Assembly: GCA_023897205.1 (NCBI GenBank)
Contig: JAHWDD010000002.1
Coordinates: forward strand, 5,270,001-5,334,000
Length of the DNA: 64,000 nt
Source of the DNA: Exophiala sp. HKRS030
Lineage: Eukaryota > Ascomycota > Eurotiomycetes > Chaetothyriales > Herpotrichiellaceae
Reading direction: 5' to 3'
Both the position numbers and the translations under genes were made by a program. This document shows, one piece after another, positions 22,826 to 34,458 of the stretch (position 1 is its first letter; every line of letters starts with the position of its first letter). The notes beneath the pieces are model-generated. The model had not been told where the DNA came from. It did not search any database and saw only the letters and a list, made by a program, of their open reading frames with translations.

Positions 22826-24020
22826 ATGGGTCTCAAAGACGTGTGAGTCCCTATTCTTCCGTCGAAGTTACGTTGACTCATAGTTCTGCAGGCCTTCCGC
22901 CATTTCGGCCAAGATCGGTGATCTTCAGGTGGATTTCACCCCAATTGAACTCCCTAACCAACGCATCGTCAATGGCAATGTCTTTCCTCTAGTCTTGAAA
23001 ATAAGCAACGCTTCAGGATCCCAGGTCACCTTGGATGAAGCCGCTCAAGGACTCAGAAAGCTCTCCGAAGATGGTATCACCACAGAGTTGCTAAATAAAC
23101 ACGGTTGCGTCATCTTCCGCGGTCAGCCAGACTCTTCACCCCACGCCATGTCTGTCCTGGTCCACGCTGCCGAAGAAGGAAGAGGTCATTTCCCTTATGA
23201 TCAGATTGGTCTCGCTGGAAGCCGCACTGTACATGATAAGGAAGTTTTCAGTGCCTCGGAGGCGCCGCCGAATCTATGGATTCATCAACACAATGAGTAC
23301 TCACGATATACCAAGTTTCCTAGCAACATTCATTTCTTCTGCCACAAGGCACCTCCGAGTGGGGGCGAAAGTCCATTTGCTCACAGCACCGAGCTATATG
23401 ACCGAGTTAACGAGGAATTGCCTGAGTTTATCAAAGATCTTACGGAAAAGGGCTTGAGCTCCCCGGACGTTTATCGTCCTCCAGGAAAGGAGGGAAAGAA
23501 CTTTATCTTCACATGGGCGGGCCCCTTGGCGTTTGGCAGAGACATCAAGCCTGATGACTCCATGGAAGTCAAGAAGAAGAAGGCGGAGATCCAGGCGGCA
23601 CGTCTCACACCTCACTTCTGGTGGAGAGAAGACGACCAACTCGAAGTCCATCAACATGTTCCGGCTATTCGCCGACACCCTGCCACGAAGCTACCAGTTT
23701 TCTTTAACAGTCTTGCAGGCAGGTACGGAACTGCCTATGATCGTAATGCGACCGATCCACCATATATTGGAGATGATGGTATGGCATTCCCTCCTGCAAC
23801 CTACACAGACGGAACGACAATTCCGAAGAAGTATCTCCACCGAACATGGGAAATCAGTCAAGAGATCGCCGTGAATATCAAAACGCAACCGGGTGATCTC
23901 GCCTTAGTCGATAATTACCAGGTTTCCCACGGTCGGGCTCCTTGGTTTGAGGGAGAAAGAAAGATTCTTGTCAGTATGTGGGATACAGACAATCCGGCTG
24001 AGAAGATCTTGGATTTCTAA
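22826..24020 (+). CDS. TauD/TfdA-family Fe(II)/2-oxoglutarate dioxygenase
   Basis: Protein of 381 residues. Exons 22826-22842 and 22892-24020; the 17-base first exon (MGLKDV) is needed to supply an ATG in phase. Iron ligands: H-x-E in IHQHNEYSRY and the distal His in DNYQVSHGRAPW; the 2-oxoglutarate-binding Arg is likely in FEGERKILVSMWD. The first ligand pair is His-x-Glu rather than His-x-Asp, as in clavaminate-synthase-like members. The frame is intact. The family hydroxylates or oxidatively cleaves small acids, sulfonates and aryloxyacids. In this cluster it probably hydroxylates an intermediate; substrate unknown. Confidence 0.9.
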
Positions 24021-25725
24021 AGCCAAGACCAATTTCTCGTTACCCGCCCTGCTATAAGGAAGGATAAAGAAAGGTCCATGGCCGGGTTGGCGAGAGTAAC
24101 TACCGTGAATCTGGCACCATGAAGTTCAATGTACCCCGGTAAAGATTTAAGAGATGGACGTGCTCACCAACTAAATCATTTGTACAGGCTTTTGCATACC
24201 ATATTTAACCAACTCACAAATGAATAATGCGCGGTTCAGCAGTATCAAAGATCCGTTGTTCAAACCTCTTTGTGAATGGCAGTCAAAGCGGAAAAACGGA
24301 AGATTGAATCCGTCATACAATAAAGACAGAAGAAATTCTCCAGAGGCAGTGCAATCTAACTGTGCCTAGATTAGTAGATTTGCCGTAATCAAAGAGTTTT
24401 GTCAACATGAACTTTCCAGCACACTTCATACTGTTCGGATCGTAATGTGTGCAACTACAAAGCCAACCGTACGATTTAAAGGTGTACGGAGAAGAAGAGA
24501 AATTTGTCGACGACAGTTTCAGCTCTCTTGGGTTCTGATCAAGGAAACCGGACTTGAGACTTCAAAGCATCCGAGCTTTATTTCATGCTGGAGAAATGTC
24601 GGTCCTGTTGTTGAAACGGTGCCAGAACTTACCGGATAACGAGATTATTCACATTGGACTTCAGAAATTCCCCAGGATGAGGTCTCTGAAAAAATCGGGT
24701 CGTGTTGAAAACCCTTGGAAAATATGCGAGGAAAGAAGTTTGACAGTCTAGATAACGGCGGGTCTGTGGCCGAATATACTCTTCACAAGATCCTAAAAGA
24801 TCTTCTTCATAATTGAACGATTGGTAATTAACAATGAATCCATAGTGAACGCATTTCCTCGGCCGGCCCGATTAGTGGACGTGGGGACGTCGATCAGGAA
24901 TGGATTGTGGAGATTCGGGTCACATATTGGACTATCCTTTCGTATTGGATGCGCGAAATTGGTCCGCGGCTCTGATGTTGACATAGTTTCCGATTTTAGT
25001 ATTACATCTGGCTCTTCCCCAGCTAAAGCACGTGAGGAGAAGATTTGAACAGGAACCCGATTTTCCGGGGTGTCCTTCGCAAGTGTGCAGGACACCCAAG
25101 CGCTCAAAACTACATCACGGGCTCAACCTATTCTGGCCGAAGTGCCCGTCGATTAATTTCTAAAATACCTCTGCTATAGTATTATGTCAACTAGACTTCT
25201 GGAAATAGCCTGATGTAGTTCAATCAGTCTGGTCACTGTCCGGAACAATTTGGCGGGAAGTTACGGACGATGTGGGTTGTCCAGGATAGGTCAAGCAGCC
25301 GATAAGCACAACGATTATTGCCCCGTGAAGCCGTTCATGTGCGATGGAGCTGGGGACGTATTATGACCAACTCGGATACAGGCACTTGTCAAACTAACAG
25401 TATAGTCTATTAGCTGGGGTAGAGCTTTCTACATGTGCGCCAAAAGTAGCCTTCCGGATTTGTCCTCGGCTCAAGATCAGCTTTATCCACGAAAACCGCG
25501 TCCGCAAATGCCGCGAAGATATTGGTTGGTGGTCACATTGCTGCCATGTCGGAAAGTGCTAGGCAATGTTCCGAATTGCCGGTTCAGGATTCGAAAAGAT
25601 TATCAAATAGAATAACTTGCTATATGAAAGGGCTCTCATCGTGTTTCTCTCGGTCAAACCACTGTCAGCACACGGCTTCATAAGTTTTGAGATCTCTTCA
25701 GGTTACGAGCACCTCTATCACCAAG
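24021..25725. other. Gene-poor stretch
   Basis: About 1.7 kb. A 104-codon minus-strand frame at 24793-25107 shows no family resemblance and unconvincing codon use. GTTCCGAATTGCCGG at about 25568-25582 is a possible regulatory element. Nothing else seen. Confidence 0.45.
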
Positions 25726-26992
25726 ATGGCCTCCACACTCCCCACGACAATGACCGCTGCAATGGTCACAGAGGTAAGAAATATATCGAAGAGCGAATAT
25801 TCTGTAGGTTGTGGGAATAATAAGCCTTCAATAGTTCAATAAACCACTTCAGATCATCAAAGATGCGCCCGTGCCAACACCAAAGGGTACTCAGATCTTG
25901 GTTAAGGTAAACGCTTGCAGCCTCTGCATGTCTGATATTGCTGGCTGGTTGGGATACCTGGGACCCGCCGCGCCCATCCCTTACTGTGCTGGTCACGAGC
26001 CTGTTGGCGTTGTTGTTGGGCTCTCCGATAATCCTGTGCCCAACTTCAAGATCGGCGACCGTGTCGGCTTCATGCCGGCATCAAAGACATGCCAGGATTG
26101 CCGAGCTTGTGTTAGCGGAAACCAGCGGTATTGCCCCTCTCGGATAAACGTTGGGTTCAACGGCCCGTTTGGCGGGTTCTCAGAATATGCCCTCGCCGAC
26201 CCGGTATCAACGGTCAAAATCCCCAACGAGATTCCGGATGATCAGGCTGCACCATTCCTCTGTGCTGGCGTTACCGCCTATAGCGCCGTGAAGAAGGTTG
26301 CCTCTCGCATACCCGGCGGGTCATTGGTCAATATCGTCGGTTCCGGTGGCGTTGGACATCTTGCCATTCAATATGCAGTTGCCATGGGGTACACCGTTCA
26401 AGCTTGTCAGTCACCTCCTTGCATGTCACAGCAGCCTAGTATTCTCAAGATGCTAATAATCTCTCAGTTGATATTGCTGAAGACAAGCTGGAGCTCGCCA
26501 AGCAGTGCGGCGCTTCGTTTGTTGTCAATGGCAGTGACAAAGACGCCGTAGCAAAAGCACCCAAAGCCCTTGTTACCATCGTTATCAGCGGCGCCGTACC
26601 GGCATATCTCCTTGGCGTGAATGTTACCGATGTAACAGGAGCAGTAATTGGCGTCGGTGCACCACACGAGCCGGTGCCTTTCAATGTAACTCAGCTTATC
26701 ATGTCAGAGATATCATTGATCAGTAAGAAGACTTGTCGCTTTCAACCGTAGAAGACGCATATTGCTGACTCATTGCAGCAACAAACCAGGGCAGCAGACA
26801 GGAACTCATCGAGAGTTTAGAATTGGCGGCGAAAAAGGGAATTAAATGTATCATCAGTGTAAGCATCTTAATTTATTCCAATAAACTCCAACTAACATAT
26901 ACCAGTTACGCAATATCAGCCAAGTCAACGAGGGAATTCAGGATATTCTACAAGGGAAAGTTACTGGAAGACTCGTGTATCGCTTCGACTAG
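25726..26992 (+). CDS. Zinc-dependent medium-chain alcohol dehydrogenase
   Basis: MDR-family alcohol dehydrogenase of 340 residues. Exons: 25726-25773, 25853-26405, 26468-26722, 26779-26858, 26906-26992; all phases agree. Catalytic zinc: Cys in NACSLCMSD, and GHEPVG. Structural zinc: four Cys in CQDCRACVSGNQRYC. Cofactor loop: VGSGGVGHLA. The third exon begins FDIAEDKLELAKQCGA, the usual NAD-binding beta strand. The frame is unbroken. It probably oxidises a primary or secondary alcohol made by the P450s to the carbonyl used by the neighbouring BVMO genes at 27.4-32.3 kb. Confidence 0.92.
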
Positions 26993-27433
26993 TTTATGAC
27001 ATGACCGCAATCGAAACATGTTCTATTAGCGATATAATGGCACGTGATACCTTTTCAACGGAGCTTGCGTGGAAGTATTTTGTGGATGAGACTAACTACA
27101 ATATTGGCCTGGGACGCAAGCACAGCCAGTTTTTTCCCCCACTCATTCGAACATACTCTTGCATGATGAATGTTGCCAAGAGTAGTCAATACAGAGGCAA
27201 CTTCAAGTGCAGCGGTATATCGACATCTAATAATCAGTCAAAAGGTATTTGGCCCTTCCTTGATGAGTGTATTTTGATTTTATCGTTTAGTAGTATATTG
27301 TGTAACTTGGTATCTATGTGAGATTGCTGGCTCCACTGCACGATTCTGGCGTGTGCTTAACTGCCATAAAAGAGAAACTGAATCATTCGGCCCGGGATCA
27401 TATATGTGATGCAGACAACAGCTACCTTCTAGC
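26993..27433. other. Convergent intergenic region
   Basis: Space between the 3' ends of the ADH (+) and BVMO 1 (-). No gene seen. Confidence 0.5.
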
Positions 27434-29585
27434 TCATCGAATATCAAAATCTTGCAGATTTATTTGGTTGACCATTGCGTGATACTGATCAGTTGTCCAC
27501 GGCATATTCACTCCTTGTCTTCCAAACTTGTTTATGAAATACCCACGACCCTCTTCTTCCCAAATGAGTTCTGACACCGCCTGGTCGAGTCTTTTGTTGT
27601 ATTCATCATAGACTTCTTGCCGTACTTCCATGGAATGAAGATTGTTCTCAAGCATATGCATGATTGACTGCAGAGCGTATCGGCCCCAAATTTCGGAAAA
27701 CGAGTGTATGCTTGGACCTCCCCGAGGTTGGTGATTAGGTCCATAAAGGCAATATAGATTCGGATATCCCGGGATGACTAGGCCAAGGTAGGAACGCGCT
27801 CCGTCGGTACCCCAGGTCTTTTCTAACGACACTCCGCCTCGCCCGCGGAATTGAATAGGCCACAAGTATTCTGTTGGTTTGAAACCGCATGCAAGGACAA
27901 CGAGATCGAATTCTCTATATTTTCCATCCTTGGTCTTGATCCCTGTCTTGGTAAATGTCTCAATAGCTTCTGTGACAAGTTCGACATTGTCCTGAAGCAG
28001 TGCGTCATAGAACCCATTGTCTACAACCAACCTTCGCACTAGAGGAGCGTAAGTTGGGGTGAGCTTTTGAATGAGGACTGGGTCTCCTTTGACTTTGGTC
28101 TTGATATATTCAGTGAGGCCCTTCCGCATGGCATCATTCCGCTCATTGACAAGACCCCTTGAGATTGCCATTCCTTGTCGTGCTTCTGCAGAGGTGGAAG
28201 CTGCATCCCTCGCATGAAACAAGTGTATCCAAACCAGTTAGCGTAGAAAGGCATTTTCTCCATAAGCCAATGAGTGGCGTACGGGATCTTGTCCCTATAT
28301 CCATCATACCCAGCAATCCAGTTAGGAGTCCTTTGATACATTGCAAGGCTACCTGCCTCACGAGCAAGTGCAGGCATCAATTGTGCACCACTGGATCCAT
28401 TCCCGATTACTGCAATGCGTTTCCCTTTCCAATCGAAGCTGTGATCCCATTGTGTAGTGTGAACCATTTTACCCTCGAAAAGATTTATTCCAGCTATTTC
28501 TGGTAGGCATGGCTTGTTAAACAAGCCACTAGCTGAAATGATTGCGTTAACCTCGAGTTTTTCGACTCCCTCCTTATGCTGTAGGCTAAGAGTCCATTTA
28601 GCCTTCTCGTCAGACCAAACGGCTGCGATCACTTCCCTCTCAAATAGGAAATTCTTCCTAACATCATATTCGCGCGCAACTTCTGATAGATACTCACGTA
28701 GTGAGGCGCCATCAGGATACGACTCCTTCCATTTGTATCCATGTACAAATTTATATTGGAACAAATGCCCCAACGTATCGACTCGGGCATCTGGGTAGGT
28801 ATTCTGGAGCCATGTTCCTCCGATATCGTTCTGCCGATCCAAGCCAATGTAGGGTATTCCCAACCTCTTCAACGTCACTGCTGTGGAGACTCCGCATATT
28901 CCTGCTCCAATAATGGCGACTCGATAATCCGCCATTTTTTCTGGAGAAGGTCTCTTTCCCTCACTCCATTTGAGCTCACGGGGAAGTCCTCGAAAGCCAG
29001 CTCTTCAAATCCAAGATCTAGGTTTGTCTGGTCGAGTGGATGGCCTGTAAATATCTCCATCAATTTGCGAGCTTCCGTCTTGTTCGGTGCTTTGGCATTG
29101 TGGCTGGCACTTTTCAATTGCTCGCTGCGAAGGTAATCGGCAGCCTTGGTTCTAACGAGGTCTATGTCTTCTTGGGAAAGTACATAGTCCATCATAGCTC
29201 CACCGCGGATTATTTGCTTCGAAACTGGCATTTGAGCCAGGGATTCGTCGCCTGTCAATGCAAAAAGTGCCACCCGTAATGCATTTGGGCTGGCATTCGC
29301 GACCGCGTCGGCAATGATCTCCTCGACAGCTTCTGGAGAAGCGGCCAGTTTAGTCTCCTTACCCTTGCCGTCAGGCGATTTCGGGTCCGCACAGTTGATG
29401 TTGATTGATTTGGAAGAGTAGTCATTGTGGATTCCACCATTTTGTTCAGCTGTACCGCTCGGATATTCGATATCTGCTGGTGTGAAGGAGCGACTCGACG
29501 CAATCTTTGTCGCCCGAACATCCACGTTTACATTGGAAACAACTGAACCGAGAATGGTTGAATATGTTACAGTTTCTAGCGTCAT
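27434..29585 (-). CDS. Baeyer-Villiger-type flavin monooxygenase 1, long form, two frame breaks
   Basis: About 716 residues, intronless. An N-terminal domain of about 230 residues (SPEAVEEIIADAVANASPNA...RGGAMMDYVLS...EARKLMEIFTG...FEELAFEDFP) precedes the FAD-binding GAGICG, as in the long BVMO subfamily. The BVMO fingerprint F-x-G-x3-H-x3-W-(P/D) is FEGKMVHTTQWD, followed by the NADPH loop IGNGSSG. Later blocks are FDLVVLACGFKPTEY and YLGLVIPGYPNLYCLYGPN. Two one-base losses break the frame: in a G run at 28980-28983 (between EDFP and RELKWSEG) and in a C run at 28155-28158 (between KEWQSQG and GLVNERND). Without correction it looks like two genes, one with a truncated N-terminus. Converts a ketone to an ester or lactone with NADPH and O2. 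Confidence 0.87.
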
Positions 29586-30276
29586 TTTCCGGAGTCAATA
29601 ATTGTGCATGTGGCAAAAAGGTACTCGCTTGCATGCGGTAGAGTTTCAAGGATGCACAACGTGACATGGACTTTGCCAAAAAGCCCAGAATGCTTTCCCT
29701 TTTACAGGTTATACATCATCTAAACAGGAACTCCCGGAAATTTCTATCACGTATTAAAGTCTTGTTTTGAAAGGATCACTGCGTAGGTAAAAATCTATCA
29801 TGCGCAACTGCGGTACTGATGCGCGCCGGAAACCCCTAGCACGAAAGAATCAAAGCCTAGCGCAATAGACAGCGGAAGATCCAAGATAGCCAAGGCCAAA
29901 AATGGTCGTGCGTGTGGCTTGTCGTACCATGGTTGCAACTTCCTGGAGACTTCGGAAACACGCAAGTCACGAGTGCGTTCGCGCTGCTTGGTATTCCGGC
30001 TGCAAGCAGTTTGCACCTATTTCGTAAGCTTTAAACATCCCAATCGGTATATACCCGGTGGCATGATGGTCGGAATAATGATTGAGATACTTGAACTGTC
30101 CGAGATCAAATCAACAAGTTCAACATTTCTCACACCACCAGTCTATTTTGTGCGTTGGGTAAATCGTATAAGGCTTGAACGAACCACGCATGTAGCATAG
30201 GCTTCGCTTGACTTACAACAAACCGAAACTTTCTTCGGCCGATTCCTGAGCCGTCTTCAACATTTGTCCAGGCGAG
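29586..30276. promoter_or_regulatory. Divergent promoter, BVMO 1 / BVMO 2
   Basis: Shared 690-base upstream region of two divergent BVMO genes. A GTCGGAATAAT element and a TTGAACTGTCCGAG element lie near 30070-30104. No confident operator. Confidence 0.35.
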
Positions 30277-32288
30277 ATGGTGGCCCACGAACATCCAAGA
30301 CATGATGCGCAAGTCAGCACAGATGAGTTGAACTACACATTGGACGCGAGTTTCGTCAACCCCGATTTACGCGATTTGCCTCCGCTTTATAATCACTGCA
30401 TTGATGATTTGAGACGAATCAAGGTGATTTGCATTGGGGCCGGATTCTCGGGATATTAGCAGGAATTCGGTTTCCTCAAAGAATCCAGAATCTCGACTTC
30501 ACAATCTATGAGAAGAATTCAGAGGTTGGAGGAACTTGGTGGGAGAATAGGTCCGGCTTGGGAAGCCCAGGTTCGAGGTTGATGGTGTGGCTGACTCCTG
30601 AATAGATACCCCGGCGTTCGATGTGATGTACCCAGCGCTGCCTACCAATACACATTTGAGAGCAACACTCAATGGAGCGAATACTACTGTACCGGAGCCG
30701 AGATCGAACAGTATGTCAAACGTACTGCCCATAAGTATGGCGTATATAAATATGTCAAGTTTCGCACCCAGTTCAAAGGCGCGACCTGGAACCAGAGCAA
30801 GGGAAAGTGGGAAGTCTTTCTTCAGGATTTAAATTCAGGCAAAGATTTTACCGAACAGACCGATTTCCTCATCACCGCGACAGGGATTTTGAATAAGTGG
30901 CAATGGCCTAATATCGAAGGTTTTAATGACTATAAAGGTGACTTGGTCCACTCGGCAAACTGGAAACCCGAAATCACGGTTGAGAGCATGGCAGGGAAGA
31001 ATGTCGCCTTAATTGGCGGCGGTTCCTCTGGTATTCAGATCCTTCCACAAATTCAGCCCGTGGTAAAGCGTGCAGACCATTATATGGCCAGCAAGACTTG
31101 GATCTCTCCCATCGGATTTGGCAGCGAAGAGCTCAAGAATCGCGGCGCAATAGGAAATTGTGTGTTGTCAATCCGAAAATGCGTCGATGAAGTATTACTA
31201 AATTGTAACAGTTAAACACTCAAAGGAAGAGCTTGAGAGATTTAAAAATGATCCCAAGGCATATCCAGCATTCCGCTCTCGAATCGAGAAATTGGTCAAC
31301 TCTGCCGCGTTGATCACTTTGCATGGTTCTCCATTGCAACAGCAATTCATGACTGTCAACAGGGAAGCAATGATGAAAAAATTAGCCAAGAAGCCTGAAG
31401 TAATGGAGGCATTGGAGCCAAAATGGCCACCGTGCGTTACTTTCTGCAATCCTACTTGTTGATTTGAGGTGTATCTGAAAACTTGCTGATAATTTATTAC
31501 TACAGTGGCTGTCGTCGTTTAACTCCGGGCCCTGGTTATCTCGAGGCGTTAGTTGAGGATAACGTGAATTTTATTCCACAAAAAATCAAGAGGTTTACGC
31601 CAGAAGGTATAGAAACCGTGGATGGCATTGAGCGCAAAGTGGATCTTATAATCTGTGCAACTGGTTTTGATACCAGTTTGGCCGGTCCTCCTATCAAGGG
31701 AAGAGATGGACAATCTATAAACGATATCTGGTTACACGAGCCAAAGTCATACCTGGGCATATTCCCTCCTGAGATGCCAAACATGATGCGATTCATTGGC
31801 CCTAATGGTGCTTCTGGAACCGGGGATTGATCCACCTTCTCGAATGCGCATGCGAGTATATGATCAAAGCTGTTCAAAAGGTCCAGAGAGAATATTTGCA
31901 ATCGATAACAGCGAAGCCTGAGGCTATTGACTATTTTACCGAGCACACCGACAAATACTTCCAGAAAACTATATACACCCAACCTTGCAAATCGTGGATG
32001 AAGCGGGGGAAGGAGGATGGCCGAGTGGTGACCATTTTCCCTGGCTCGGCTCTACACGCGATTTATGCTTATGAGCATCCAAGATGGGAGGATTTCGAAT
32101 ATACGTACCTTCCCGAGACCCGAGACAACTATATGACATGGCTCGGGAATGGTCTCACTTCCCTCCAAGAACAAAATCAGCATACAACGGAGTATTTAGA
32201 CACAGTTGATCAGCCTCCAGTTGTCAACCCCATTGCTGATGACGACAACACGTTTGAATATGGAAATCTTAGCATAGACGGAGTCTGA
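30277..32288 (+). CDS. Baeyer-Villiger-type flavin monooxygenase 2, two frame breaks
   Basis: About 610 residues. Exons: 30277-30550, 30606-31159, 31212-31431, 31506-32288; introns 55, 52 and 74 nt with good consensus. FAD loop VICIGAGFSG, then EVGGTWWENRYPGVRCD, the fingerprint YKGDLVHSANWKP, NADPH loop LIGGGSSG, and GCRRLTPGPGYLE, VDLIICATGFD. Two frame slips: at 30450-30452 (GGG for GGGG, so that GFSG continues to ILAGIRFPQ) and at 31827-31828 (TT for TTT, GTGD to LIHLLE). BVMO 2 lacks the long N-terminal domain of BVMO 1 and has different intron positions, so it is a separate subfamily rather than a recent copy. Substrate probably a cyclic or branched ketone. Confidence 0.86.
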
Positions 32289-32786
32289 AAGTAACAACGG
32301 TTCTGAAATGCATTCTTTGAGGTTAGGAAAACGATAGACCGCGTTAATCTTCAACCGTGCCTAGAGCTTCGTCCCTAATTTCAATGCTCACGCTTGTTGC
32401 AGCCAAAGCAGAATGTCTCTGAGATTTCCAATCTTTGATTATGCCATGTCACAGGAATTCAGATTAAGGGGAACGAAGAATTCTCAGTCGCCTCGGTAGC
32501 CTTGCCAAGCCGACCCTAGACTTAACATTTTCTTTTAGTCATCATCCGATATGCGTGACAGATCTATAATCCAAATGAACATTTGGTGAATTCCGAATTC
32601 CGAGACGATTTTTCTATCACAAGAACAGGGTTCCTTTGGACTAGAAACACTCAATATAGATTATCAAGCTGTCTGCTTGCGCTAAATGATTTGCATCGTA
32701 TATCCTGAATCATGAGTAACAATTCGAATATCGTGTTTAGCAGTTGCAATTGCATCTAGAGCAGGTGAACCGAGCTGCGATCAGGA
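32289..32786. other. Convergent intergenic region with a CCG-N4-CCG element
   Basis: Space between the 3' ends of BVMO 2 and the MFS gene. CCGAATTCCG at 32593-32602 is the third copy of the element seen at 9334 and 12221, here far from any start codon. No gene. Confidence 0.4.
32593..32602. promoter_or_regulatory. CCG-N4-CCG element (copy 3)
   Basis: Identical to the copy at 9334-9343 and flanked by the same T (5') and A (3'). It sits between two 3' ends, which argues against promoter use here unless an unannotated transcript starts nearby. Confidence 0.25.
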
Positions 32787-34458
32787 TTAAGCAGCTTCTT
32801 CGAGCTGGAAACTTCCTTGTTTGCCTTCTTGTGCCTTTGTGAATGCATCTTGGGTTGTGATTAGATCTTCGTCTCCGAACAGCAGAGCCACCTCTTCCAA
32901 CGGCTTTCTGAGCGTGTCAGGGAACTGAAAGAAAATGAATGCCGCCCCTGGCAGCGAAACGCAGATGAATACCAGAAAGTACTTCCAGCCAATGTTTCCA
33001 ATAGCAGTTGGTGCAAGCTCCAGCCAAAGAATATTGATCAAACAGAACCCTCCAACATTGATAGCCATCCCTTTGGCACGTAGGTGTGTCGGGAAGATTT
33101 CACTGGTGTAGTATAAGCTTGGGCCTTCTAAGAAAAGGTTGAACGTGAAAAGGAACAGGAAGATGAAAGCTGCTGCGGTGGATAATCCAGCAGAACCTGT
33201 TTGGCCGAGATAGGTTGCCACCATTGCCGTGTGGATAGTAAGCACGACAGTTACGGCAACGACTCCGACGGACAGAATAATGTGTCGTGGGATTCTGTCA
33301 ACGTAGGTGAGGGAAATAAGATTTCCGACTATCGAAGCAACATAACTGCCAGCCAGCATGTTTAGTGATTCACCTGCATTGAAGCCAATTCCTGCGAATA
33401 TGGAAGCGGCGTAGGCTTGAACCAGGGTTAGCATTCCATATTCACTCAGTTTGAGTTTTTGCTTACTGGTGATAACAAGATTCCCGGTAGAATACAAAAT
33501 GCAGGGCAGTAGAAAAGCAATCATGGCTCTCTTCCGGTATGATGGTCGTCTCAAGATTGAAAGCCAAGAAGATTCTTTGGTACTTTCAAGTTCATGGTTG
33601 ATCCGCATCTGCTCAAACTCGGCAAGAGCGTAGACGTGCTCGTTGTCATCATGCCTTGTGTGAAAGTCTTTGACAATCTTAAGCGCCTTTTCGGGTTGAT
33701 GATGATCTAGTAACCATCGAGGAGATTCCGGTAGGAACTTCAGAGACGCAAGCATTACCAGAGTCGGGAAACATCCAATTGCTATGGGCGCTCGCCATTG
33801 CGACGAGCTGGTGGTCTGATAGTAGTAGAATCCGACACCGACGTACGCTGCGACAATGTAGCCTACCACAGCACAGAGACCAACAATTCCAGCGAGAATG
33901 CTTCGCCCTTTGGGCGGGACGAGCTCCGTAACCCATAGAGGCACCGTGAGGTAAAGCATATATGCTCTAGCGAAGGTGTTAGCACTGAAGCCATAGAAAC
34001 TCCCAATTACATACCCGACACCAACGAAGAATCGAAACACAATGAACATGGCAATGTTCACAGATCCAGCCAAACACGCAGTGGCTACCAGCAAAGTTGA
34101 GGACCCAACCGCGACAGCGACTTTTCGACCGAATCGGTCAGCCACATACGCATTGAGAATTACACCAATGAAACCGCCTGCGTAAAAGAGGCCCGTTGCA
34201 GTTCCAATCAATGCCTGGGTATTAGGGTTAGTAGTAAGCCCCATGTAAAGGTTGAACGAGGGTTGCCCTAATTCTTGGTCAGATGTTGTTTTCGTCTTGT
34301 GGGACTTTTCTGCATACCTAGAGTCGTCCCAATAATGGAGCCAGCATATGAGTAGGATATAACCCCCAGGACATCATCAGAACTGTCCATACCATGCGCG
34401 CTGTGTAGTGGTTCTTGTTGTCATCTAACAAAGTTGGACCATCATGGTGCGAAGTCAT
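32787..34458 (-). CDS. MFS transporter, sugar-porter family, one frame break
   Basis: Twelve-TM proton/sugar-type MFS carrier, about 507 residues. Exons: 34458-34318, 34267-34015, 33966-33467, 33415-32787. Introns 33967-34014 (48 nt) and 33416-33466 (51 nt) are multiples of three without stops, so a naive reading keeps them; each has GT, CTAAC and AG, and removing them restores GVGAYMLYLTVPLW and NLVITTYAASIFAG. Marks: DRFGRKVA after TM2, PESPRWLL before the loop, PTHLRAKGMA. The first exon (MTSHHDGPTLLDD...) has one lost base in a C run at 34373-34377; with it the sequence reads MMSWGVISYSYAGSIIGTTL. Likely uptake of the pathway substrate or a sugar conjugate; specificity unknown. Confidence 0.87.

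Noticed and set aside
24793..25107. 104-codon minus-strand open frame
   Set aside because: No recognisable motif and no neighbouring signal; expected by chance in 1.7 kb.
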